Shown here: positions 1 through 12,437 of the stretch, piece after piece
Numbering within the stretch: the first letter of the stretch is position 1
Layout: each line of letters begins with the position of its first letter
Assembly (NCBI RefSeq): GCF_963675165.1
Contig: NC_087391.1
Location: 3,894,646-3,958,645 of the forward strand
Direction: 5' to 3'
DNA from: Halichondria panicea
Taxonomy: Eukaryota > Porifera > Demospongiae > Suberitida > Halichondriidae
DNA: 64,000 nt
The notes under the pieces: model-generated
What the model was told of the DNA's origin: nothing
The model's input: only the letters and a program-made list of their open reading frames with translations
Databases searched by the model: none
Position numbers and translations under genes: made by a program

Positions 1-9
1 GAAAATAAA

Positions 10-24
10 GTAATAATAATAATA

Positions 25-61
<37 letters not shown>

Positions 62-62
62 T
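10..62. repeat. (TAA)n microsatellite
   Basis: Simple AT-rich trinucleotide run just upstream of the first recognisable exon of the transporter gene. It lies in an intron or in 5' flanking DNA. Confidence 0.9.
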
Positions 63-142
63 TATAAAATAAATAAAATAAGAAAATGTCGTCGACCTTT
101 ACAAACCACCATCTAGTTACATGCTTTTTTCCATCTTTGCAG

Positions 143-2937
143 CTTCACACCTGGATAAAGCTGTTGGGAATAGGGCTAGCAGTAGGTATGTGTATGTTCC
201 CAATAATTATCCTTGTCACCGTTACCTCCCACATTGTAGGCGGGGCTATAGAGTTGACTGTGACCGGTCAGAAGGGTGATGCTCCCTCCAACAACCACAC
301 CTCTCACTCCAACTCAACTGACTCTGGAATCAACTTACATGTGATGGGCTATGTTGCTCTCTTTGGTAACACCTTTTGTATGGTGCGTTACTTTACTGTC
401 TTATGGTAACCTATTAATTTTAGCATTATGAATAAAGTATTACTAGTATATAATAATACTCTGATGCCCAAATTTATATTTATCGCAGAGAATAGTACCT
501 GCAAATAGGTAGTTTTGCTGTGCATTGATACCTTGAGTGACGTAAAGTGGGCCCTACATAGTTTTGGGGAACTTATTGGGTAATTGCACAAATCTGTTTC
601 ACAAAACATTACAGTTGTCGTTGTTTGCTCTTTAGTCCTATATAATGAAATGATAACTCGTTTGTTATTTACAGGCTATTTATGTTCTCTTGCAAAAAAA
701 GTTCATCTTCAACAAACTAAATTGTGAGTTCATGACACTTTTCTCCACGTAATCTGTAAATGCACAGGAACTCTGGTTAACCAGAATTATAAAAAGCTTA
801 ATTTCAAGTTTAATGTCGTCACTTTTAGCAAGAGTCCACAATAAAAAAGGGAGAGTATCGAACAAAGCATTACTTTGCCTCACATGTATTTGGAAGGTAA
901 CGTGACTTCCTGCTTGGTAACTGACCAATCCGAGCGCCTGGAGCCGCCACCACTTGCCTCGAGGCAGCAATAATGTTATTGCATATTGATCACGCGTTTC
1001 AGACAGGAAGTCATGTTACTTTCTGAATACATCTGATGCACAGGTGCATTGTTTGATACTCGCTCTCTTTTTAGTTACTGTTGCTTTGCAAAGGTCAACT
1101 GACACCAGACCCTACTCTATCAACACACAGGTCGATGGCGAGATTATCCTGTGTCAGTGACCGCGTACTCATACGTATTTGGTGCTATGTTCATGGGACT
1201 AGCCGCCACCATCTACCTCCCAGCCATGGGTCAGACCGACCACTTTATATTGCCAAGCAATGTGAGTTAGTAAAATCTTCTGATGTCAATGTTCAATCAG
1301 CAGTCATGCATGTATAGTTACGTCTTATTTACAAAAAGTCTAAACTTCAATACATTTTCATAGCCCTATGGTAAGGTATTTTTATTAAATAACTGTTTAT
1401 GTCTGCCTTCACATCACCCTTAGACTGACTAAGTATCTCGACTGATAGAAGGAGTGTTTATAAGATAGTGCTGATTCTCTTTCCCTTCTCAGGCTTGGTA
1501 TGCCCTGGTGTATGCAGTGTTTATCACATCGGCTCTTTGTTACCTCCTCATCACCTGGTCCAACATGCACCTCTCTGCTACCATAGTCACTGCCTTCTGG
1601 CCATTCCAGGTACCTACGTACCTGTATGTATTTTGTGTGGATGCATTCACTGATAAATTCTTCGCAAAAATCTATTTTGGCCCTACATCTTTCTGGGAAT
1701 CAGGTTTACTAGAGTGGTCCATCTACTTGTATTGGTTCTCTTTACCACAAGCTTATAATTATTTAGTGGTCTATAGTAACGTACAATATTTACTTTTACT
1801 TTATTCAGGTACTTGTGGCTGTGTTGGCGTCGTACTTCATTACTGGAGATGTTCTAGCTCCATTGGTAAGAACAGCAACACATTTTTTTACTGCCTGTGT
1901 TCGCGTGGTTACCGTAGTGCTAGAAGCATAAAATGTTGCTGTCTTGGGCCAATTTTAAGGCTACGAAAAGGTTATGCGATTTTGCAATTATTTCCTCGAT
2001 TAAACACCACAATTTCAATGGGGATTGCAGGCCTCGAATAAAAATATTTGTGCCATACAAATTAATTTATGCGACATGGTGGCCGCTTGTATCACGCATT
2101 AATCTCTAGCTACTATGATGTACTGTATTATAGCCGTAATACAAGCTATTATATAATAGAACTATTATGCGATTTATTAAGAGTCAGTCTTTGTGCCGTA
2201 AACAATACAATCTTCCCTCCAGCAATACTTGGGTGTTGTCATGTTAATTGTCGCACTGTTCCTGGTGTTGGTGTCCAATCACATGGACGAACGGTTGGCT
2301 GAAGGAAAATCTGTAATTCGATTGAAAGCCTGTTTCGTAGAGCGCAGGAGACAAGAGTCGATATCCTCCGAGAGAGAGAAAGAAGTAGGTGGAGTATACA
2401 ATGAGCACACTTCCCTCATTAAGAACGGACATACTGGAAGCAAGGTGAGTCTCGTTTGTATAATTGCATGAGAGCTTCAGTTAAAATTATAGCGAAGAGG
2501 CCACATACTTTGATTATGATCTCTATCTCAAAGGAAACACTTTTAGGACATCTTAACTACAGTATAGCCGGTAATTTTCGGGGGGGGGGGCAAAACATTC
2601 GTGGTTGACCAATATTTATAATCACTTCGCTTGCACTGCAGGTAAAGGTAGTCATCGTCACTTTATTCGTGGTCAGAGCTTCAACCACAAAAACCACGTA
2701 TATTTTCCCCCCAAGAAATTACCAGCCGTACGGTGTACTAATCTAGTAGTCTTAGCATGTACACACAAACAGCTAGTTTTCATGCATGTAAAGGTGAGTA
2801 ACATATTCTGTGCAATGCCCCCTCCCTTCCTCACCCTGCCCCCCGCCCCCATTGCATATGTAAAATGATGTTACTAAAAAATTCCCATGCAGAATCACGA
2901 TGAGAAGAGAAAAATGCTGAATGCTAGAGTGAACTGA
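143..2937 (+). CDS. EamA/DMT-family membrane transporter (WAT1-like), 5' partial
   Basis: Seven exons join in phase: 143-382, 675-723, 1131-1261, 1493-1609, 1809-1865, 2223-2444 and 2893-2937 (TGA at 2935). Each is bounded by GT/AG. The product is strongly hydrophobic. It includes a segment reading AIYVLLQKK, then RWRDYPVSVTAYSYVFGAMF, then a block ending ATIVTAFWPFQ, then QYLGVVMLIVALFLVLVSN and a charged cytoplasmic tail. This order (helix, loop with a YP, helix, AxxFWPFQ-type block, GxxLIVxGL-like last helix) is the second EamA repeat of drug/metabolite transporters, closest in my reading to WAT1-type proteins. An Asn-rich NHTS/NSTDS loop offers N-glycosylation sites. The first exon opens in phase 0 after a pyrimidine tract and AG, so earlier exons with the first EamA repeat must lie left of the window. 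Substrate unknown. The gene converges on the adenylosuccinate synthetase gene. Confidence 0.75.
2560..2738. repeat. MITE-like inverted-repeat element in transporter intron
   Basis: Left arm (..AGCCGGTAATTTTCGGGGGG..) is mirrored by the right arm (..CCCCCCAAGAAATTACCAGCC..). The inner arms also match (CGTGGTTGA and TCAACCAC). It resembles the other short TIR elements in this window that end in CCGTA.. sequences. It lies in the last intron of the transporter gene. Confidence 0.55.
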
Positions 2938-3111
2938 TTACTGATGACTTGTGTGACTCTTAATAGTTATAATTTTGAATGAAACCACTCCAGTATCACC
3001 ATTTTTTTACATTGCACATTGTCATACATAGAAACTAGGACACACATAAATAGAATATATATTATATAGAGGTTAGGGTATTGCTATATATAAGTGTTCA
3101 GCTCTCTATAG
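2938..3111. other. Convergent 3' intergenic spacer
   Basis: AT-rich DNA between the stop codon of the transporter (plus) and that of adenylosuccinate synthetase (minus). Only 174 bp are available for both 3' UTRs, so the transcripts probably overlap or end within each other. Confidence 0.6.
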
Positions 3112-6100
3112 CTAAAACACTCTGATGGTGTCGTCTCTAGCAGGACCAGTGCCAATCCACTGAACTGTGATGGAGAGGAAAGAATATAAAACAAGATGCT
3201 CATAGAGCATTCACCCCGTGCGTTGAGCTTCATTGCACAGCAGCAAAACAAACACGATAACTTTTACTGTAATGACCTTTATAATTATGGGGATGATCGT
3301 GAATCTATAAAGCATCGATTAGAAAACAGTGTGTTTTTATCGCCTTCACTACAAGTTTCAACTATAAAATAGCCTATTATTTTTCAACCACTGTCTCATT
3401 AGCAGTTAAAGCAGTCCATGAAAGTGTCTAGTTCGCTCAAACAGCTCCTTTTTGTGTCCACACACACCAATCACCCTACCTACCTACCCCTGCTGCGCAC
3501 ACACAGGGTAAATAATTATAGAGACTGCAGCTGTGCATGACATGCAGGTGTATCGGTGGGTAGGGTAGCTGATTCAAATAAAAGCAAGAGTGCCTACTAG
3601 GAAACTGCACGTAGAGCTAAGGAGAATAAATTCTCATAAGTTTAAAACAAAAGGGTGCAATGTACCAGCAGTCCAGAACGTATAATATCAACGCCTAAAA
3701 TGTTTACTCGGCTAATTAGAGATGTCACTGAACTGACAAGAGTACACAATGGATTCTTTTTGTGGAGCCTAACATGCATGTATGCCTAACATGCATGTAT
3801 GCCTAACATGCATGTATGCCTAACATGTATGCCTAACATGCATGTATAACACTGCAGGCAGTGCAATTTACTTACCTTTCATTCCTGTCAGCTCGCTAAG
3901 TCTGCTCACATAGGCCCTAGCATTGGGGGGTAGCTTCTCCAGTGACTTCATGTGAGCTAAGCTGGTCTTCCAGCCTGGCATCGAGACGTACTCCACCTCC
4001 ACCTTCTCTAATAGAGCCTGTGTGGCTGTGTGTGTGGGTGGAGGGGGTGGAAGACTGTGAGGGTGTGCATGGGATGGGAAAGACGATAAAAATTATTTAA
4101 TCAAGATACATCACAACTGTACACGAAGATTCAGTGAGCCTATCTATAACTTGCTGATTATGCTGACCTGGCATTGAGTCCAGAACCTTGCCATCCAGCT
4201 TATAGCACACACCAATTTTTATCTCATCAAAGGTGTCCAAAATATCCATTTTGGTCAGACAAATGCTGTACAGAACAAAAAATAAACAATGCCTACACAA
4301 TTCCTCACATTCACATGCACACAAACCTATCGAATCCGTTGATCATGGCACTGTACTTTGCCACGACAACATCGAACCAGCCACACCTCCTGGGACGTCC
4401 AGTGGTCACCCCGTACTCATGACCAATCTCACGAATTTTCTCACCCAGTTCCTACACAAGAAGCAAGAATGGTCTGCATAATATTGAGTAAAACGTATCG
4501 CAGTCATAATCCGTTACCGTATGTCAGGTTTCAAATGGATAGTTATATCATTTGCGAATCTGTGCAAGCACTATCGTTTTTAATTACTGCAGGACTTGCT
4601 CACTTGCGATCTATGCGAAAACTCGCAATTCTCAATCAAAACCTGATATACGAGAACAAGAATTCACTGCACTCATAGAACAGTTACAGAAACAATTGAT
4701 TTAACACTGAAGCGCACTGTATATATACTCACATTGTTGAGCTCAGTAGGGAAAGCCCCCGCCCCCACTCTAGTGGTGTAGGCCTTGAAAACTCCATACA
4801 CTGTGTTCACGTTTCTAGGGGGAATCCCCAGTCCAGTGCACACGCACCCCGCAGTGCAGTTGGACGAGGTCACATACGGATAAGTTCCTGCAAGAGGAAA
4901 AAGCACATGCACTGGCTCATTAATTTAAAGGTTCCTGAAGTGACAACGAATTTAACAGACCATTAAAGACTATAATTGTATATCGGATTTCAAATGCACT
5001 ATTAATCGAATGCGAATGACACAGCACAAGCCTGGGACAATTGCGATTTATGCGAAAACCAGCAATTTGCAATCGTAAGAACCTCACATTCGAAACCTGA
5101 TATACATAATTATGGTACAGTGTTAGGGGATATTCAGTTAAGAGACATATCGAGGCCACTTGCAATTTAGATGAGTTTAACTGTTCAACTGTTCATCTAT
5201 ATAAGTATGTGTACACAATAGTCCGTACCAAAGTCAATGTCCAGCATTGCAGCATTAGCTCCCTCCACGACAATCTTCTTGTTCTCCTTTATCGCCTTGT
5301 TCATAAAGAGCACTGTATCGGTGACCATTGGTTTGAGTCTCTCCCTGTACTCCTGTAGCTTTTTGACCTCTGAGTCCTCATCCTGTACCATCTGGGGGAA
5401 TCTGGAAAATGGGGGGAGGAGGAGTAGGCTCAAGTTTGAATAAATAATGCAGTCTCGATCGCATCTCATTCAAAACTAACCTGCACATTAGGTGACCAAA
5501 AACATATTATATTCTACTGAGATGCTAGCTAGACTGCACGCACAATGCTACTCACTGACCTCTTAGCTAGTGCATTCATGGGTGGTGATAAAACAGGGAA
5601 TGAGAAATGAGGAAATAAGAAATGAGGAAATGAGGAAATAAGAAATAGGAAATGAAGAAATGAGAACGAGAAATGAGAAACAAGCTGTTAGGCAGAGCAT
5701 ATCTATGGTCAGAGCAAGTCTGAAGACGAAGCTAACATCTACTGAGCTACAGGTACCTCCTGGTGACAAGTCTCCTGGTGCTCTGCCACCATACAGAACT
5801 TATGTTCCTCTGGTACACGGTGTGACACTCTCTACCTCTATCTACTTGTGTGCCATGTACGACTGGCATGGTTCAGACATCAGATCTACCTACATAACGG
5901 TACTTACATGTACTGTCCTACAGTCCCACAGTCTCAAACAATTTACCTATGCATGGCTATACTGGCAATACATTCACCGATTTCACAATCCGGTGGGCAA
6001 GTGATAGTCAATGGACTGGACTCAATGTCAACATCTACATGTAAGTAACAGCAAAGAAACTTCCAAAACTGTTTGTCAAACCAAGCAAATTCTAATCTGC

Positions 6101-8579
6101 CAGTCCTGTCGTAAAGCTGCAGGAAGTAATGACATTAGTACACTGTACTGGTATCGTATCCAATCTCGCTACAGGGTGAAGAAAGCAATTCCCATTACCA
6201 TTCTCACAAGCAATGCCTAGTGAAAGCTGATGCTACCTTTAATGAAGACAGCCTGCTGTGCCTGGTAAAATTTAATTCTTACAATGTGTCTGACAACCTG
6301 TACTGTGTGGAGGTGCCACTATATATATTTGATAACTAAATACTTAGTCACCTACTAGCTTCTTGGCTGATATCAGTCATTACTTTTGTGCATCTATATA
6401 ATAATTATTATTATCAATGTCATAATTATTTTGATGAAAATTAATGCCATGGTGATGATCGTAACCATAAATTATTCTTATTCTATTTCTTATTTCCTCA
6501 TTTCCTCATTTCCTCATTTCTCATTCCCTGTTTTATCACCCCCTGCATTCATATCAATGGCCAAGCTTTACATGTGACTTAAACTCTATTTACACAAAAA
6601 CCATGATGCTGCTTTTAATCTGGGTTTAAATCTGGGTTTAGTTTGACACAGACACAGAGTTTTAGCCTAGTACAGTACATGTGTAACTCAAATGCACATG
6701 TAGTTTCCCAGGGAATGCTCCTAGTCTCATACCCGGATATTACTCCAATCATGGATATTGATTGTAGTTAGCAGAACTGAAACACATGGAAAGTAATTAG
6801 TTATATATATATATATATATATACCTGCGTTTGTACTCATCGAACATAGTGTGCACTCTGTGGACAAAAGAAACAATAACACGTGAGCACCTGTGGGTAT
6901 CGTTATTATTTACAAAATACACTCATTGCTAGCTGTACAAGGTGAGCTATTAATAACTTTAACAGCTGGTACAAGGTACTGTAGTTACAAGGGAACGCAT
7001 ACAGTAGTGAGAACACAGCATACACAGTGAAATTCTATTTGACAATGCAATTTGCCAATGGAACTAACTTGTCTCTGAGTGTGTCATCGTCAAGGAAGAG
7101 GTCGCAAATCCTTAGACCAATGCGAGAGCTTTTGGCTGAGTAGGTGGGTCCAATACCCTTTTTGGTGGTGCCAATGCTGGACTGGCGCTTGGCCTTCTCA
7201 GCCTCTATCAGTCCATCCACTTCTTGATGGACATCTAGCACTATGGGGGCCGGAGATCAATGGAGGGGGATAAATTACTTTTGGTACACCACACATACTG
7301 TAACATAATTATAGCCCCCAAAGAGCTTAATGGGAACATTCAAGGGGGAAGTCTAGGTCCAAGAATCACCTCCAACAGTAGTACTAAATACTTCAGGGAA
7401 TGTACTTCGCAGATGTTTTTTTTTTTACTAACTACTAGAGTAGATATTCACTCTACAACCCAAATTTGAACCTATTCCGCCACACAAACAACCACTGACC
7501 TATGTGTGCTCGTGATGAGACCACCAGCCTGTCTTGCCAGCCACTGAGTCCCTTTGCTTCGTTCTTTTCTATCTCCTCGAACAGCCCAGGCAGGTGCACC
7601 ACCATGCCGTTACCTGGGTAACAGGGATAATTCATACTACGTAACCACACATTGAAATTCAAAAGAACAGCTAGCTGGATTGTGTGCTTACATTAGCATA
7701 TAATAGTGCTTTAATGCTCACCTATTACTGACTTGCAGTTAGCATTGATGATCCCACTGTGATAAAAGTAGTAAAACCAGTTCACAACAATAATTATTCA
7801 AATACAACAATGCACATGTACGAGTACTAGACAATGTGGTAGTCCACACCCCGACCTGTACACTATGTGCAGGCTGGATCAGTAATCTAAAACTGTTATT
7901 CATTCTGGGAAACTATACAATGTTCAGCTGGGGGAGGAAAAATGAATATTATATTAGCGGTCGTTACTATAATTACAAATGAACACTATTTGCATAGTGG
8001 CTACACCACCACCAGGATTCCAGGATTTGGTTTGCATTCTATTAAAAGTGCCACAACACACGAGACAACAAAAAAGACTACAGGTATATCCAATGCAAAA
8101 TATGATGGACAGGATGTTCAGTGGTTACCTTGGAAGTAAGTGGAAGTCATAGCTTTGTGACCCGATCTTCACCGTGTGACCAGCATTATTTCCACCCTGT
8201 AATTCATTTTTGCAACTAATTAATTGTTACATGTAGAATGGGGAACATTTGCACAGCGAAAGAAGACCATAATAATTATTTATAGTCAATCTGACTCATT
8301 GTCAACTTTTTTCGTACATCGGAATCGGGTTCATTTAAGTTTTTATGACTACTAGCTTCGCATAAGTGTACTATAGATTAAATATCTCAGCTACATGTAT
8401 TTTACTGCAAGATGCAAGATGCTTAGGGTTAGGGTGCCAAGAGATTACCAATTCCATACCTGACACCTTGCAACAATGTCTGCCTGCTGAGCCAGAATGT
8501 CCACAAGCTTGCCCTTGCCTTCATCTCCCCACTGACCTCCCAGCACCACAGTGACACCGCTACTCAGACTAGTAGCCAT
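3112..8579 (-). CDS. ADSS: Adenylosuccinate synthetase
   Basis: Purine biosynthesis enzyme that joins IMP and aspartate using GTP to give adenylosuccinate, the first committed step to AMP, in the cytosol. Twelve exons join in phase: 8579-8460, 8196-8129, 7756-7722, 7613-7500, 7240-7069, 6857-6825, 5401-5229, 4887-4733, 4451-4327, 4265-4168, 4025-3876 and 3164-3112. They encode about 431 residues, the normal family length. Hallmarks in order are the N-terminal [14 protein letters not shown] loop, [21 protein letters not shown] with [51 protein letters not shown] and [12 protein letters not shown], ending near [13 protein letters not shown]. The ATG at 8579 begins [15 protein letters not shown], a compact animal/fungal-type start. 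The acceptor of exon 11 has two AGs 8 nt apart; phase and the family pattern ([12 protein letters not shown]) pick the upstream one. All catalytic motifs look intact. Confidence 0.97.
3767..3846. repeat. 19-bp tandem repeat in ADSS last intron
   Basis: About four copies of a unit reading ACATGCATGTATGCCTA, the fourth shortened. Intronic and unlikely to have a function. Confidence 0.85.
4520..4655. repeat. Short TIR repeat, 'TATCAGGTTT' family, copy 1
   Basis: Begins near CAGGTTTCAAATGG and ends near AATCAAAACCTGATATA, so its ends are inverted. It carries internal GCGATCTATGCGAAAACTCGCAATT, as do the copies at 4975, 17045 and 35877. MITE-like, inside an ADSS intron. Confidence 0.5.
4975..5110. 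repeat. Short TIR repeat, 'TATCAGGTTT' family, copy 2
   Basis: Ends read TATATCGGATTTCAAATG and CATTCGAAACCTGATATA. The interior GCGATTTATGCGAAAACCAGC matches copy 1. It lies in the next ADSS intron upstream. Confidence 0.55.
5580..6543. mobile_element. Non-autonomous TIR element with 9-bp target duplication
   Basis: The 964-bp element is flanked on both sides by the direct repeat TGCATTCAT (5571-5579 and 6544-6552). Its ends are inverted repeats of about 60 bp. The left begins GGGTGGTGATAAAACAGGG and the right, read inward, begins GGGGGTGATAAAACAGGG. Both continue into GAATGAGAAATGAGGAAAT runs. I see no transposase. A 9-bp duplication with long terminal inverted repeats is the usual mark of Mutator-like (MULE) elements. 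It is inserted in the largest ADSS intron. Confidence 0.85.
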
Positions 8580-8662
8580 AGCCGAAAACTTCACTCAGTG
8601 CAGTAGCAGAGAAAGCCTCAGAGAACTAGAAAAAGCGTCTCTAATAAATTATAGGTATAATT

Positions 8663-8716
8663 TAGTTGGGCGGAGTCCAACCAACCCTATGCAGTTGGTT
8701 GGACTCCGCTCAACTA
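8663..8716. mobile_element. 54-bp hairpin mini-element with 9-bp target duplication
   Basis: Two 23-nt arms (8663-8685 and 8694-8716) are inverted copies with one mismatch, around an 8-nt loop CCTATGCA. The element is bracketed by the direct repeat GGTATAATT (8654-8662 and 8717-8725). It therefore looks like a tiny transposed foldback element. It lies about 85 bp upstream of the ADSS start codon. Confidence 0.8.
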
Positions 8717-9549
8717 GGTATAATTAATGACCCAAGATTTCCTGTTTCCCTGATACATCCTGCTATACAGGACGTTTGACAAAAAAGGAGTGGCAGGCTT
8801 CTCAATAATTGCACATGTTGAAACTGAAATGAGTTTAGGCATATACTATACTATCTATGATTTAGGTTGCAATGGACAAGTTGAAGATATGCCCCAACTG
8901 GTAGGTGCACCGGTGTTTCATTTTCTGCTGATTGTGATAAATAATACAGCCGCCAAGCAATTCCCTCAGCAAACTTCGATGTTCATGAGAGCACCTGTAA
9001 GCATCGCATCACCTTCTGCCTTGAGTGTAGCACAGCAGTACGCAACAGTGAGCTGGCTAAGCACAGAGAGGAACTCCACCAGCCGAGACCCTGTCAGAGT
9101 GTTCCTACACAACTGACGGATGAGCACAAGGTTAGTCGGGCTAGGATCAGGAGTAGGTATCCAGGCTAGCAACTTACATGTATTTAGCAAGTTTGTCAAC
9201 CTCATAAATCATGTAAATACACCCAGAATCTTTAAGTGTTGGTTATTTCTACATGATTGTGGTAAGCAGGCCGGTGTACGTGTGTTGAGAGGTGGTTATA
9301 GATCTAGTACATGTATTCCCCCATGAACCAGTGTGCCTGTATCTCCCTCCCCCCACCACTATTTTTGAGATTCGTCCACACTTTTTATTATTATATCTTT
9401 GGAACACATGTCTCCTTGCTATCAGACTTTGTTAATAACAATACTCTATCTGTGTGAAGAGAAGGGCATACATATACATTGTGCAAACTTGATCAATCAA
9501 GAACTAGACTAACAACTTGAAAAATAGAAGGAGGAACCATGACACAAAC

Positions 9550-9895
9550 TAGACTGGAAACCACTCCCCTTCTCTCAGGAGAAAGGGACTGGCAAGCTGC
9601 CGTGTTGAGAGTTGTCCCAGTGCGTGAAGAATGTCACGCTGCCACGAGAATGTAAACGTCACAAATAGTCATGTGCCACCGCCCACACGCTAACTATTAC
9701 TGAACAATTTATTATCGGCCTCGAGTATAAAGTACATCACTGGCGGTCTGTTATCGAGGCTGAAATAATATCACACACGCATTACACATTAATTTTTGTG
9801 GTTTGTTCTAATTGCATTCCAACGGGACAACTCTCAACACGGCAACTTGCCAGTCCTTCCCAGAGCCCAGAGCGAAGGGAGTGGTTTCCAGTCTA
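9550..9895. mobile_element. 346-bp TIR element with 9-bp target duplication
   Basis: Terminal inverted repeats of about 70-75 bp begin TAGACTGGAAACCACTCCC and run inward to GAGAGTTGTCCC. The flanking direct repeat is GACACAAAC (9541-9549 and 9896-9904). No coding capacity. The structure agrees with a Mutator-like MITE. Confidence 0.85.
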
Positions 9896-10281
9896 GACAC
9901 AAACAAGTATTGTTCTGTTGCAATGAGCAACAGATAATCGTGGCGTTTCGGCACGGTCTCTGATTGTATTTCTAAGCCTTTCTTCTCGAAGCACCCCGCC
10001 GACATGGACCAGCTTCTTATGTTGAATCCTTATACTGAATAATCAGCATCATAATTATATTCTGATTAACGGATCATCAGTATGATCCTCGAGGAGCCTC
10101 TAAGCATTCTTGCTACAGCTTTGTTGGACATATTTAATTTTTTTTTATTGCTTGCTGCTTTTTATTTAATATTCCACCACAGTTCTATATACAGTTAGTG
10201 AACTGTGATGGAATATTACCAAGCCCTGTCACATTCTTAGCTAGCATGTACTTGACTTATTACGTAACTTACTACCTTATA

Positions 10282-10449
10282 CCGTATAGCGGGTATATTT
10301 CACAAGGGTGTAAACTTTCGCGGAATAGCAGCCTTTTTGCAGCATGCATGCGATATTAAATTCGTGGGTATAAAATTAATGTTCGTAATACATGCTTGAT
10401 CAGTGAAAATCGCCAATATTTATATACCTTCAAAATATACCCGCTACGG
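10282..10449. mobile_element. MITE with CCGTATAGCGGG ends and TA duplication
   Basis: Ends are CCGTATAGCGGGTATATTT on the left and, inverted, CCGTAGCGGGTATATTTTG on the right. TA flanks both sides (10280-10281 and 10450-10451). It sits 40 bp upstream of the PARP start codon, so it may form part of that promoter or 5' UTR. Confidence 0.7.
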
Positions 10450-10492
10450 TACTATACATGTATAATAACAGAATATTTGTGCTGAGGAAATT

Positions 10493-12132
10493 ATGTTTTG
10501 CGAGTACTGTGGTCTGGAGAAGAGGAGGAGAGAGCTACAAGGTCATATGCATTCTTGTGATAGCAGAACCGAGGTCTGTCAGCTGTGCTTTAGTAAAGTG
10601 AGACTACGTGATATGGAGGTGAGTTCTTGCTTGCATGCATTGGGCCATGTATACTACGTATGTTCATGCTGTGGTCTTGGCATACATGTGTATACAGGAA
10701 CATCAAACCATGAATTGTGAACGTATACGCACTGAACGTCAATGCACTCCGGAAAATTCCCCATCCTTCTACGCTTTGACTAGCCAAATTACTCAAACTG
10801 GGAATGAGAGACAGCAGCTTACAGGGAGTGAATGGGTAGACTCGCTACTTCCTCAGAATATGTCCTATATACAAACCAGTGCAGGTATATTATAAGAGAC
10901 TCTTTCAATTACAATTTTTGGAAAGGGCATACAGTAAACTATATACACACAGTATTTGTCCCCCTATAGGAGCTGCATTTTGCACATATGAGGATGACAT
11001 TGAACTGGCTCGCAGACTACAAGAGCAAGAAAACAGTAGGGGCAAAACTTTTAATTTGGACTACACTCTGGCGAAACAACTTCAGCAGGGAGAGACCCCG
11101 CATGCACACACTGCCTACAACGAAAGTGAACTTTTGCAGACGCTTCGGGCTGAAGAAAAAAAGCACAGAATTTGTGACTCTGATTTACAGCTAGCTCGCA
11201 AACTACAAGAAGAAGAAAATCTCAGAAACAAGATAAGTGAACCACGTCCAAGTACTGATGGTGACATAGCAATGGCTCTGAAACTACAGGAGGAAGAGGA
11301 CAAAATATCTAAACAGGAAGATGGCTCATCCTCAAAGCCACGTCCAACCATTGATAGTTACGTGCACCAAGTGGAACTGGCAACATCTGTATCAGTCCCT
11401 AATACTAGTAATGATATGGGAGACAGATATTTGGCAGAACAGCTCCAACTTCAACAGGCACAGCAACTAACTACTGACAATCAAACGAATACAAAAGTGG
11501 ATGATCCCATACAAAAACCTCCTGATTGGCAAAAGCAAAGCGACTCACGTACAACAGAAGTGTTTTCTGTAGCCCAAGGAAGTACTGAATGGACAAGAGT
11601 GGAGCAGAAGTTTAAAGCCACTTTAGCATATCAGATTGTGTCAATCTCTAGGATTCAGAATACATGGCTGTGGGAAAACTACTGCTTTCATCGAAAAAAG
11701 CTTCACCAGAAAAATAATGGGACTGTGAATGAAATAGAATTATTTCATGGTACTCGTCTTAATGATCCTAAATTGATCTACGAAGGAGAGCACGGTTTCG
11801 ATATGCGTTACAGCAATACAGGAATGTGGGGAATGGCCAACTACTTTGCTGTCAATGCTAGCTATTCGAATCGATATGCCTTTCGCACTCCGGATAACTG
11901 TAAAGAAATCTTTCTGGTCAAAGTGCTCACTGGGGAGAGCTACAGATGTGCTCCTAATAAAAGCCTTCGTAAGCCACCCGAGAAACCATTGGTGACTGGA
12001 TCTGCTGGAGGGAATGTGCTTTTCCCGAAGATGGATTATGATACTGTGACTGGTGACACGAATGGATCTCAAGTGTTCATGACTTATGACACTTACAAAG
12101 CTTATCCTGCTTATTTAATCAAGTACCGGTAA
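10493..12132 (+). CDS. PARP/ART-domain protein with N-terminal zinc knuckles and UIM/MIU-like repeats
   Basis: Three exons: 10493-10618, 10698-10884 and 10970-12132, giving about 491 aa. Residues 2-50 hold two Cx2C-x11-Hx3-4C zinc knuckles of the TRAF/XAF1 type (CEYC..HMHSC and CQLC..HQTMNC), the second spanning the first intron. Residues 110-215 carry about five short helices of the form DxxLAxxLQEEE (e.g. DIELARRLQEQ, DLQLARKLQEEE, DIAMALKLQEEE), like ubiquitin-interacting UIM/MIU motifs. Residues 363-491 are a PARP catalytic fold: FHGT with His364, MANYFAVNASYS with Tyr396, and GSQVFMTYD where the third triad position reads Gln. The H-Y-Q triad lacks the Glu needed for chain elongation, so mono-ADP-ribosylation or no activity is expected. 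The layout (ubiquitin binding plus PARP) recalls PARP10/14-type stress or immune factors. A dead copy of the catalytic exon is at 21401-21790. Confidence 0.85.
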
Positions 12133-12240
12133 AAATAACAAACACAAGTCACAAACTATTATGTGGCTACACTAATTGACTTTACCGTGGAATTTCACCA
12201 TAAAAATATTTTCTTTATTTATAAGCTTTCATTACTGTAA

Positions 12241-12437
12241 CCATATAGCGCGAAATTTTCAAAGGGGCTTGTTTTTGTGGGTTAGCAATCCTACACGAAA
12301 ATAATTACTCTAACGTGCAAAGATTTAAGGCGTGGCTTCCGGTAAGCAGTCAATCCACAAACATTATGCAACGAACGAAATGCTTTTAGAGGCCATTCCA
12401 CGAAATATAAGTGCCTCGAAAATGTTGCGCTATACGG
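12241..12437. mobile_element. MITE with CCATATAGCGCG ends
   Basis: Left end CCATATAGCGCGAAATTTTC and inverted right end CCGTATAGCGCAACATTTTCG. Flanking TA/TAA is compatible with a TA target site. Inserted just after the PARP gene, inside the duplicated block. The right-hand block (21790-22020) lacks it. Confidence 0.6.

Larger units (their letters stand above)
8580..10492. other. Intergenic, transposon-derived DNA; divergent promoters
   Basis: Lies between the start codons of ADSS (minus) and the PARP gene (plus), so both promoters are in it. Contents seen: a 54-bp hairpin element (8663-8716), a 346-bp TIR element (9550-9895) and a CCGTATAGCGGG-type MITE (10282-10449). Open frames here, such as 8790-9116, show no family motif and I do not call them genes. 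Confidence 0.6.

Noticed and set aside
5660..6004. 114-codon plus-strand frame inside the 964-bp TIR element
   Set aside because: No similarity to any transposase motif I know. It begins in the low-complexity inverted repeat, and length alone is not evidence.
8790..9116. 108-codon plus-strand frame between ADSS and PARP
   Set aside because: No domain, no good start context or splice signals; treated as chance.
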